From Clostridia bacterium (lineage in GTDB: Bacteria; Bacillota; Clostridia; Christensenellales; UBA1242): 10,670 nt of DNA. The notes under the pieces are model-generated. The model saw nothing but the letters and a program-made list of their open reading frames with translations, searched no databases and had not been told where the DNA came from. Shown piece by piece: positions 6,037-10,670 of this stretch. Location: assembly GCA_017473285.1 (NCBI GenBank), contig JAFULP010000036.1, positions 1-10,670 of the forward strand, in the 5' to 3' direction. Made by a program: the position numbers and the translations under genes. Numbering within the stretch: position 1 is the stretch's first letter; each line of letters begins with the position of its first letter.

Positions 6037-7059
6037 TTAATCTCCTTTCTTATTAATATTTTCGGCTTGGCTTATGATAAATTTTAACGCCGCCGCCAAA
6101 CTTCCGTAATCCACACGCTTAGGTCCAACCAAAGCCAGTGATGCTATGCTTACACCATCAATTATGATAGGTGCACTCACCATCATACCGCCTTTTAGTT
6201 TGTCATTTTCGTTTTCTTCGCCTATAACAAAGTTTAACTCATTGCTATCAGTCACCGCATTGATTACTTCGTCGCCATCTTCTAGGAAGGACAGCACGTC
6301 TTTTGCTTCATCATATTCGCTAGATGTAATATTATCAAGCAACTTTGAAGTGTTTCCGCTAGAAATGTCAAGTTTGGTTTTAACCACATTTTGAAGTGCC
6401 AATGTCACATTATCAATTAGCGATTTAAACTGATACATCTGCGCTCCCGCCTTCAAACACACTTCGGCAACATTGTCCACCATATATTTGATGGTTTGCC
6501 CCTTAAAGTGTTCGGTTAAATAACTTGAAGCATCCCTACATGCATCTCGGTCAGTGTCAGGGCCAAGGCTTAAATTGTCATCAAGCACACCTGCTGTGGT
6601 TTCAACTAGCAACAACGCATCTTTTTGAATAAGTGGTATAATCTTAATGTCCACAATAGTCAAATTTTCAATACCATGTTGTACCAATATGGTTGGGCAA
6701 TTGGTAACTTTGCTTAATCTTTTGGCTAGTGATGACAGTGTGCTGATTAAATTTACGCTTTTAACCTCATAGTTATCTTTTACTTGTTGCAATGAATTAA
6801 TGTCAATCTTGTTGCTAGACAAAATGTCATTTACATAGCACCTATAAGCAAGGCTTGTAGGAACACGCCCACCAGAAGTATGCAACTGTTGCAAATATCC
6901 CATTTGCTCCAATGCATTTAATTCGTTTCGCAATGTCGCTGTGCTTACATCACTAAATTTAACGCTTAAGCCCGCACTGGTTATGGGTTGCGGTTTACGA
7001 ATATATTCATCAACTGCGTAAAGTAAAATATCTTTTTTTCTTTGGCTTTTAAACTCCAC
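6037..7059 (-). CDS. hrcA: Heat-inducible transcription repressor HrcA
   Basis: HrcA binds the CIRCE operator and represses chaperone genes; after heat shock it loses activity until chaperones again become available. The 340-residue protein has family-typical length. An N-terminal winged-helix domain contains V-S-T-A-T-L-R-N-E-L (about 39-48) and the conserved H-T-S-G-G-R-V-P-T-S segment (60-69). The C-terminal part includes a G-E-E-N segment and a closing S-L-A-L-V-G-P-K-R-V-D-Y-G motif, the usual HrcA ending. The start codon is GTG, preceded by AAGGAG at a good spacing. It is the first gene after a CIRCE-controlled promoter, so it represses its own operon. The gene ends inside the ribosome-site region of grpE. 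Confidence 0.96.
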   Translation of the reverse strand: MEFKSQRKKDILLYAVDEYIRKPQPITSAGLSVKFSDVSTATLRNELNALEQMGYLQQLHTSGGRVPTSLAYRCYVNDILSSNKIDINSLQQVKDNYEVKSVNLISTLSSLAKRLSKVTNCPTILVQHGIENLTIVDIKIIPLIQKDALLLVETTAGVLDDNLSLGPDTDRDACRDASSYLTEHFKGQTIKYMVDNVAEVCLKAGAQMYQFKSLIDNVTLALQNVVKTKLDISSGNTSKLLDNITSSEYDEAKDVLSFLEDGDEVINAVTDSNELNFVIGEENENDKLKGGMMVSAPIIIDGVSIASLALVGPKRVDYGSLAAALKFIISQAENINKKGD

Positions 7060-7072
7060 GCCTATCTCCTTT

Positions 7073-7099
7073 TTAGCACTCTTTAATTTTGACTGCTAA
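7073..7099. promoter_or_regulatory. CIRCE operator
   Basis: TTAGCACTC (7073-7081), nine bases, then GACTGCTAA (7091-7099) match the CIRCE consensus TTAGCACTC-N9-GAGTGCTAA with one mismatch, in the second arm. It lies between the -10 box and the hrcA ribosome site, covering the predicted transcription start. Bound HrcA would therefore block initiation directly. No CtsR-type operator was seen. Confidence 0.97.
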
Positions 7100-7103
7100 C
7101 AAT

Positions 7104-7132
7104 AGTATATGCAGATTGCTTAAAATTGTCAA
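7104..7132 (-). promoter_or_regulatory. Promoter of the hrcA-grpE-dnaK-dnaJ operon
   Basis: On the - strand, TTGACA (7132-7127) and TATACT (7109-7104) are separated by 17 bases, an almost perfect sigma-A promoter. Transcription should start near 7097, inside CIRCE. A strong basal promoter tightly held by HrcA is the standard class I heat-shock arrangement. Confidence 0.93.
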
Positions 7133-7289
7133 CACTTTTTGCCAAAAATTTTTAAATTTTTTAACTTATTTTGTAATATATATCTTTTGCCTATAAATAA
7201 AGGCTTGTAGACAAAACATTAAACTAACTTTTGAAGTTTATTTTATAAAATATATCTCTATATATATTATATAGTACATAAATATATTG

Positions 7290-7319
7290 CATAAAAAATC
7301 TCACCGCAAAGTGAGATTT
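7290..7319 (-). terminator. Intrinsic terminator of mscL
   Basis: A perfect 9-bp stem, AAATCTCAC (7296-7304) with GTGAGATTT (7311-7319), with a 6-base loop is followed on the - strand by a run of T. It lies a few bases after the stop of the +1-frame tail. This indicates that the natural mscL gene ended there rather than at the earlier TGA. The A/T-rich interval from here to the hrcA promoter shows no gene. Confidence 0.85.
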
Positions 7320-7325
7320 GTTTTA

Positions 7326-7646
7326 TTACTTATCGTTTGATTTTATGCTATCACTAATTTCTTTTAGCACACTTAACAATTCGTCGTCCTTTTCAACTTG
7401 GGTTTTAGTTGTGCTTTCAGTTGCAGTGGTTTCAACGGTTGTGGCTTGCTCTTTAACCACTTCCTTTGCTGGTTCTTCTACTACCGCTTCAGCTTTTGTT
7501 TCAGTTGTCGCAACTGTTGTATCCTCGCCTTTAACTTCCGCCACCAACTTGTCCACATCCACATCTTCACCGTTCTTTTCAGCTTTCTTTGCCTTTTTCT
7601 TTAAAGGCTTTAATTTGCTTTTTAGTAAGTTCAGAAGTGTCGGCAA
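7326..7646 (-). pseudogene. Frame-displaced C-terminal tail of MscL
   Basis: This reading frame, in +1 relation to mscL and overlapping its end by 68 bases, encodes a lysine-rich start, then a long Thr/Glu/Val/Ala-rich linker (about residues 35-85). It ends in D-D-E-L-L-S-V-L-K-E-I-S-D-S-I-K. That ending resembles the cytoplasmic C-terminal helix of MscL proteins (pattern L-L-x-E-I-R-D-x-L-K). No ribosome site and only a TTG precede it. I read it as the end of MscL separated by a one-base frameshift, probably within the A/T-rich stretch at about 7585-7610. A rejoined protein would have about 225 residues, longer than the usual 130-150 because of the linker. A +1 programmed frameshift or a sequence error remain possible. 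Confidence 0.7.
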
Positions 7647-8007
7647 TAATTTTTTTGCTAATCTTTGTGATTCTTTCAGTAGATGACTTAAACACTTTTA
7701 CAATAATAAATACAGTTAATGCAATAATCAAAAAGTCAATCACCGCTTGAATAAAAAGACCGTATTTAAGCGCAGTTTCAGCCACCAACTCTACGCCATT
7801 TACGTCATATTCTGCCTCCCTTATCACCCATTTCCAATCGGTTACATCTGTTCCACCAACGCAAAGTGACACAAGTGGCATAATAACATCGTTAACAAGG
7901 CTACTAACAATCTTGTTGAACGCAGTACCAATAATCATAGCAACTGCTAGGTCTACCACATTACCCTTTTTAATAAATGCTTTAAATTCACTAAAAAATT
8001 TCTTCAT
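7579..8007 (-). CDS. mscL: Large-conductance mechanosensitive channel MscL (frameshifted end)
   Basis: MscL opens a wide pore in the cell membrane when tension rises during osmotic downshock, releasing solutes. This frame gives 142 residues. The amphipathic N-terminal helix (1-14) is followed by the pore-lining TM1 (about 15-48), containing the highly conserved G-N-V-V-D-L-A-V-A segment. A periplasmic loop (about 50-75) and TM2 (about 83-106) follow. After TM2 the frame ends at a TGA without the expected C-terminal helix, which is present in the +1 frame immediately downstream. The pore region is complete, and in characterised MscL the C-terminal helix is not essential for gating, so a truncated channel might still work. 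The start is set by AAGGAG before the ATG. Confidence 0.9.
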   Translation of the reverse strand: MKKFFSEFKAFIKKGNVVDLAVAMIIGTAFNKIVSSLVNDVIMPLVSLCVGGTDVTDWKWVIREAEYDVNGVELVAETALKYGLFIQAVIDFLIIALTVFIIVKVFKSSTERITKISKKIIADTSELTKKQIKAFKEKGKES

Positions 8008-8025
8008 ACGTACTCCTTATCATAC

Positions 8026-8054
8026 ATATTAAAACATTTTTCGCAATTTGTAAA
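8026..8054 (-). promoter_or_regulatory. Possible promoter of mscL
   Basis: On the - strand TTTACA (8054-8049) and TAATAT (8031-8026) are 17 bases apart. The -10 is weak, and the start would fall only about 12 bases before the ATG, almost at the ribosome site AAGGAG (8018-8013). This is the best candidate seen in the divergent region. Confidence 0.35.
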
Positions 8055-8112
8055 TAGATATAGTAAAATTAATCAATAAAATTAATTTCAAATAATAAAT
8101 TTTTTCAATTTA

Positions 8113-8141
8113 TAGACAAAAGATGTTTTATGTTGTATAAT
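8113..8141 (+). promoter_or_regulatory. Promoter of the minimal Suf operon
   Basis: TAGACA (8113-8118) and a perfect TATAAT (8136-8141) are separated by 17 bases. Transcription would begin near 8148, downstream of the ATG at 8130. This supports translation from the ATG at 8166 behind AAGGAG (8156-8161). Confidence 0.75.
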
Positions 8142-8165
8142 TATTTACATAATTCAAGGAGATGT

Positions 8166-8876
8166 ATGTTAGAATTAAAAAATATAAGTTATTCGGTTGT
8201 CGATGACAATAACAAGTCTATCGACATACTGAAAGATATAAATTTAAAATTTAATAAAGGTATCAATGTAATCACTGGGCAAAACGGAAGCGGTAAATCA
8301 TCTTTAATTAAATTGATTATGAACATAAACCAGTCCAGTAGTGGCAAAATTATGTATAACAAAAAGGATATTTCCGCTCTTGATATTACTGAGCGTGCCA
8401 ACCTTGGCTTTACACTTGCTTTCCAACAACCAATACGCTTTAAGGGTTTAAAAGTTAAGGACTTGTTGGATATTGCTAGTAGCAAAAACAATAAGTTGGC
8501 AGATATTTGCGACTATTTATCAAAAGTTGGAATGTGCGCTAAGGACTATATCAATCGTGAACTGGATAGCACTTTAAGTGGTGGCGAGTTAAAGCGTATC
8601 GAACTTGCCCTAGCCCTTGCCAAAGGTGGCGAAGTGTTTTTGTTTGACGAACCTGAAGCAGGTATTGATTTGTGGAGTTTTGAAAACTTAATTGATATAT
8701 TCAAAAATTTGAAAGACAAAATTGTTATTATCGTAAGCCATCAAGAAAAAATCATTGAATGCGCTAGCAAGGTTATTGTGCTTGATAACAATGGTATTAC
8801 TGAATACAACAAAGTGGACGCTATAAACAAAATTAAAAAGTTACAATGTGGAAGATTAGGGGGAAATCGTGGATAA
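8166..8876 (+). CDS. sufC: Fe-S cluster assembly ATPase SufC (SmsC)
   Basis: SufC is the soluble ABC-type ATPase that drives Fe-S cluster assembly on its SufB partner. The 236-residue protein has Walker A G-Q-N-G-S-G-K-S (38-45), the Q-loop (F-Q-Q-P, 86-89), the ABC signature L-S-G-G-E (137-141), Walker B V-F-L-F-D-E (157-162), a D-loop ending G-I-D, and the switch His192. The E-x-A-G-I-D-L-W segment is typical of SufC rather than transport ATPases, and the neighbour is a SufB-family protein. I chose ATG 8166 over ATG 8130: it has an AAGGAG site, lies after the predicted transcription start, and gives a family-typical N-terminus. The end overlaps the next gene by 8 bases, implying coupling. 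Confidence 0.93.
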   Translation: MLELKNISYSVVDDNNKSIDILKDINLKFNKGINVITGQNGSGKSSLIKLIMNINQSSSGKIMYNKKDISALDITERANLGFTLAFQQPIRFKGLKVKDLLDIASSKNNKLADICDYLSKVGMCAKDYINRELDSTLSGGELKRIELALALAKGGEVFLFDEPEAGIDLWSFENLIDIFKNLKDKIVIIVSHQEKIIECASKVIVLDNNGITEYNKVDAINKIKKLQCGRLGGNRG

Positions 8877-9795
8877 GTTAAATAAGATAGATAAAGAATT
8901 GTTGCAACAGATAGCCGACTTGCACGGTATCCCACAAGGTAGTTATAATATTCGTAAAAATGGCAAACTTGTATCTCGTGTGTCTGATAGTGATATTGAA
9001 ATTGTGTCAAAGCAAGACAAATCGGGAATTGACATAATTGTAGCCCAAAATGTAAAAAACAAAAGCGTGCATATCCCCGTAATTGTCACTGAGGCGGGAC
9101 TTACTGATTTAGTGTATAATGATTTTTACATTGGCGATAATGCCGAAGTCACTATCATAGCGGGTTGTGGTGTGCATAATGAGAGCAATGTTGCAAGTGG
9201 GCATAATGGCATTCATAGTTTCCATATAGGCAAAAATGCAAAAGTGGTGTATATTGAAAAGCATTTGGGCTTAGGTAAAGGCAAAGGCGAAAAAATACTA
9301 AACCCTACCACTAAAGTTGTTATGGACGAAAATTCGTATTTTGAAATGCAAACAATTCAACTTGGCGGTGTATCATACTCTAATCGCAAAACCACTGCCA
9401 AACTTATGAAAAATAGTGAATTAAGTATTAAGGAAAGCATCCTTACAACCGACAACCAAACCGCTAAAACAAATTTTGTAGTGGATTTGGTGGGCAATAA
9501 TTGCAAATGTAATGTGGTTAGTCGAAGCGTGGCTAAAAATAATTCAACTCAAGAATTTAAATCTAAATTGGTAGGCAAATCAAGTTGCTTTGGTCGTGTA
9601 GAATGCGACGCAATACTGCTTGACAATGCCCAAGTAAAATCAATTCCTGAAATTGATGCAAGGTGCGTTGACGCCACTCTTAACCACGAAGCCACCGTTG
9701 GCAAAATTGCTGGCGAACAACTGCTAAAACTTATAACTCTTGGCTTAACCCAACAAGAAGCTGAAGATGTAATAATTAAAGGTTATTTAAAATAA
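8869..9795 (+). CDS. sufB: Short SufB/SufD-family Fe-S scaffold protein (SmsB)
   Basis: This is the SufB/SufD-family scaffold on which Fe-S clusters are built with SufC. At 308 residues it is much shorter than E. coli SufB (about 495), lacking the long N-terminal region. The C-terminal core is clear: V-E-C-D-A-I with Cys246 at the position of the catalytic E. coli SufB Cys405, and N-H-E-A-T with His273 and Glu274 at the positions of His433 and Glu434. The typical ending G-x-x-x-x-x-A-E-D-V-I-I-K-G-Y follows. Retention of Cys, His and Glu indicates a SufB-like, not SufD-like, protein. The start is GTG behind AGGGGG and overlaps sufC. With no sufS, sufU or sufD next to it, the pair fits the two-gene SUF-like minimal system (SMS) of archaea and anaerobes. 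Confidence 0.88.
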   Translation: MDKLNKIDKELLQQIADLHGIPQGSYNIRKNGKLVSRVSDSDIEIVSKQDKSGIDIIVAQNVKNKSVHIPVIVTEAGLTDLVYNDFYIGDNAEVTIIAGCGVHNESNVASGHNGIHSFHIGKNAKVVYIEKHLGLGKGKGEKILNPTTKVVMDENSYFEMQTIQLGGVSYSNRKTTAKLMKNSELSIKESILTTDNQTAKTNFVVDLVGNNCKCNVVSRSVAKNNSTQEFKSKLVGKSSCFGRVECDAILLDNAQVKSIPEIDARCVDATLNHEATVGKIAGEQLLKLITLGLTQQEAEDVIIKGYLK

Positions 9796-9809
9796 TCAAT
9801 TATAAACAC

Positions 9810-9838
9810 TTGACAATATTAGCTAAGTTTAATATAAT
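9810..9838 (+). promoter_or_regulatory. Consensus promoter of the tRNA region
   Basis: TTGACA (9810-9815) and TATAAT (9833-9838) are 17 bases apart, a perfect match to the sigma-A consensus, with a predicted start near 9845. A short inverted repeat, AAGCCC (9862-9867) and GGGCTT (9873-9878), lies in the leader without a T-run. The promoter would transcribe all three tRNA-like sequences. Confidence 0.85.
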
Positions 9839-9880
9839 GAAATAGTAATTATTAACAAATAAAGCCCCCTGCGGGCTTAT

Positions 9881-9949
9881 GCTACTGTGGCTCAGTCGGT
9901 AGAGCGTCGCCTAAGTAGGTTGTCTTAGGTTCGAATCCCAACATCGGCA
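9881..9949 (+). pseudogene. Degenerate tRNA-like sequence
   Basis: The D arm (GCTC, loop AGTCGGTA, GAGC; 9890-9905) and T loop (TTCGAAT, 9930-9936) are intact, but the rest is damaged. The acceptor arms GCTACTG and CATCGGC have two mismatches. The anticodon stem folds only imperfectly around a 6-base loop. The variable region is almost missing, and the T stem has an A-C mismatch. It is about four bases too short and encodes no CCA. It probably derives from a tRNA related to the tRNA-Thr downstream, but no anticodon can be assigned safely. Confidence 0.7.
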
Positions 9950-9960
9950 GAAATTTAACA

Positions 9961-10001
9961 CTATATATTGGTTTTTTATTTATTAGAAAATCAATATATA
10001 G
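9961..10001. repeat. Long A/T-rich inverted repeat
   Basis: CTATATATTGGTTTT (9961-9975) pairs with AAAATCAATATATAG (9987-10001) over 15 positions with a single G-T wobble and an 11-base loop. It lies between the degenerate tRNA and the tRNA half. No T-run follows directly, so it could be a processing hairpin or the remains of an insertion. Confidence 0.5.
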
Positions 10002-10070
10002 ACAGTGCTTGATTTTGGCATAAAATCTGGCATAAAAAAAGTTCAAAATTTTGGCATTTTTAAATAATAT

Positions 10071-10110
10071 GCTGACATAGCTCAGTAGGTAGAGCACTTG
10101 CTTGGTAAGG
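10071..10110 (+). pseudogene. 5' half of a tRNA-Thr(GGU)-like gene
   Basis: The sequence follows a tRNA perfectly from the acceptor 5' arm GCTGACA (10071-10077), through the D arm (GCTC, AGTAGGTA, GAGC; 10080-10095), to the anticodon stem CTTGC and loop TTGGTAA with anticodon GGT (10104-10106). It breaks off after two bases of the 3' anticodon stem. No variable loop, T arm or 3' acceptor follows. Instead ACCAAGCA (10115-10122) folds back on TGCTTGGT (10099-10106). Confidence 0.75.
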
Positions 10111-10149
10111 AAAAACCAAGCACAAAAATTATACCAAAAAACTTAATAT

Positions 10150-10225
10150 GCTGTTGTGGCACAGTCGGTAGCGCACTGCCTTGGTAAGGCAGAGGTCACG
10201 GGTTCAAGTCCCGTCAACAGCTCCA
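10150..10225 (+). tRNA. tRNA-Thr (anticodon GGU)
   Basis: A complete 76-base tRNA with encoded CCA. The acceptor arms GCTGTTG (10150-10156) and CAACAGC (10215-10221) pair fully. The anticodon stem CTGCC/GGCAG encloses the loop TTGGTAA with GGT at 10183-10185. The T arm ACGGG-TTCAAGT-CCCGT is perfect, the discriminator is T (10222) and CCA is at 10223-10225. The D stem (GCAC with GCGC) has one A-C mismatch. The anticodon reads threonine codons ACC and ACU. A terminator follows directly. Confidence 0.95.
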
Positions 10226-10231
10226 CATATT

Positions 10232-10280
10232 AAACCCTTGAAAAACCCTTATAAATAGGCACTTTCAAGGGTTTTTCTTT
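10232..10280 (+). terminator. Intrinsic terminator after tRNA-Thr
   Basis: AAACCCTTGAAA (10232-10243) pairs perfectly with TTTCAAGGGTTT (10263-10274), followed by a T-rich run. The loop contains a second copy of AAACCCTT (10243-10250) that can compete for the same 3' arm. It ends the tRNA transcript. Confidence 0.85.
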
Positions 10281-10321
10281 TTCTAAAATTTTCAAAACTT
10301 TTATCTCCAAAAAAATAAAAA

Positions 10322-10350
10322 ATGTACCTACAAATGCTCCGTAGGTACAT
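10322..10350. repeat. Inverted repeat containing TGTACCTAC
   Basis: ATGTACCTAC (10322-10331) and GTAGGTACAT (10341-10350) form a perfect 10-bp inverted repeat around 9 bases. The arms contain the same TGTACCT/AGGTACA heptamer that recurs three times at 10424-10450, so this may be part of one protein-binding or recombination site. Confidence 0.65.
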
Positions 10351-10367
10351 AAAAAAGCAAAAAAAAA

Positions 10368-10399
10368 TGACCGACCTTTGATTTTTCAAAAGTCGGTCA
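10368..10399 (-). terminator. Intrinsic terminator of the right-edge gene
   Basis: TGACCGAC (10368-10375) pairs with GTCGGTCA (10392-10399) and TTTG (10377-10380) with CAAA (10387-10390), around one C-A mismatch, with a 6-base loop. On the - strand nine T follow (10367-10359), making a strong terminator about 55 bases after the stop of the partial gene. Confidence 0.85.
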
Positions 10400-10423
10400 A
10401 ATTCTTTCTAGAACTGTCTTTTC

Positions 10424-10450
10424 AGGTACACGTAGGTACATTTAGGTACA
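10424..10450. repeat. Three AGGTACA repeats spaced exactly 10 bp
   Basis: AGGTACA occurs at 10424-10430, 10434-10440 and 10444-10450, so the copies lie on the same face of the helix. With the inverted pair at 10323-10329 and 10343-10349 there are five copies within 130 bases. Regular helical spacing suggests cooperative protein binding, but nothing shows which protein. Confidence 0.7.
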
Positions 10451-10454
10451 TAAA

Positions 10455-10670
10455 TTAAAACTTGTCTCCGTGTAACAGTCTATTTTCAACATTAAATCTT
10501 TTACTGATTTTATCTAGGCTTCTGTCTTTGACTTTAATAATTCCTTTCTCATTAGGAAATAATCTTATACATTTTTTCACATACGAAATAAAGTTTGTTC
10601 CTTTGCCATTTATTATTTTCGCACCAAGTTTTGACTTCTTTTTAATAATAGCTCTTCTTCTATGTTTTAC
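10455..10670 (-). CDS. Partial gene for a basic protein (C-terminal 71 residues)
   Basis: One - strand frame is open from the right edge of the window to a TAA at 10457-10455. It has no ATG and continues beyond the window, so only the C-terminus is seen. The 71 residues are strongly basic: three successive Arg and several Lys near the edge (K-H-R-R-R, then K-K-K-S-K-L-G), and further Lys/Arg throughout, ending H-G-D-K-F. I do not recognise the family. The strong terminator after the stop, on the same strand, supports a real gene. A nucleic-acid-binding or mobile-element protein would fit the charge and the rearranged tRNA neighbourhood, but this is inference only. Confidence 0.55.
   Translation of the reverse strand, partial: VKHRRRAIIKKKSKLGAKIINGKGTNFISYVKKCIRLFPNEKGIIKVKDRSLDKISKRFNVENRLLHGDKF

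Noticed and set aside
5083..7581. Alternative genetic code explaining the TAA in the small gene and the TGA in mscL.
   Set aside because: TAA ends hrcA, dnaJ, sufC and other genes properly, and reading through the mscL TGA in frame does not give the MscL tail.
7579..7612. Programmed -1 frameshift at the A-rich run near the end of mscL.
   Set aside because: The tail lies in the +1 frame, so a -1 slip would not reach it; a one-base change or +1 event is needed.
7318..7686. Hydrophobic Ser/Thr/Val-rich + strand frame opposite the MscL tail.
   Set aside because: It covers the mscL terminator and has no ribosome site; its composition is the complement of the Glu/Thr-rich linker codons.
8130..8165. 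ATG at 8130 as the start of SufC.
   Set aside because: It lies within the promoter, upstream of the predicted transcript start, lacks a ribosome site and adds 12 residues not typical of SufC.
9862..9878. AAGCCC/GGGCTT hairpin as the terminator of the Suf genes.
   Set aside because: No T-run follows it and a consensus promoter lies between it and sufB, so it is in the tRNA leader.
9882..10097. A 71-residue - strand frame.
   Set aside because: It is antisense to the tRNA-like sequences; its end is the usual translation of the complement of a tRNA.
10322..10450. The repeated TGTACCT units as a CRISPR array.
   Set aside because: Units are only 7-10 bases, spacing is 10 bases, and no spacers or cas genes are present.

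Overview
The window comes from a low-GC, Gram-positive-type bacterium, most likely an uncultured clostridial Bacillota. The evidence is strongly A/T-biased DNA, AAGGAG ribosome sites before almost every gene, a DnaK of the Gram-positive form, a HrcA/CIRCE-controlled chaperone operon and a clostridial-style minimal SufC/SufB pair. The code is standard: TAA ends most genes, and TGA acts as a stop in mscL. Nothing in the sequence fixes the rank below class.

Left part (1-1000, + strand): a zinc-type ribosomal protein bL28 gene with its own promoter and terminator. It is followed by an unrecognised 113-residue gene with a strong extended -10 promoter and a terminator that can work in both directions against the converging chaperone operon.

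Centre (1093-7132, - strand): one heat-shock operon read right to left from a near-consensus promoter with CIRCE over its start point. The order is hrcA, grpE, a broken small gene, its intact 96-residue paralogue, dnaK, an unrecognised 104-residue gene, and dnaJ. HrcA would repress at CIRCE; DnaK, DnaJ and GrpE form the Hsp70 cycle. Two things are unusual. GrpE carries an approximately 120-residue N-terminal extension packed with 34 cysteines, like a metallothionein. Small genes of unknown function are also inserted between the chaperone genes, one of them interrupted by an in-frame TAA.

Right of the operon: mscL (- strand) appears frameshifted. Its membrane part is in one frame, while its long acidic linker and terminal helix are in the +1 frame, with a terminator directly after the second part. 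Divergent from it, smsC/sufC and smsB/sufB (+ strand) encode a two-gene minimal Fe-S cluster assembly system.

Right end (9810-10670): a consensus promoter leads into three tRNA-like sequences, namely a degenerate one, a 5' half and an intact tRNA-Thr(GGU). Next come a terminator, a set of TGTACCT/AGGTACA repeats with three copies exactly 10 bp apart, and the 3' end of a basic protein gene on the - strand that runs off the window. This end looks rearranged or accessory.
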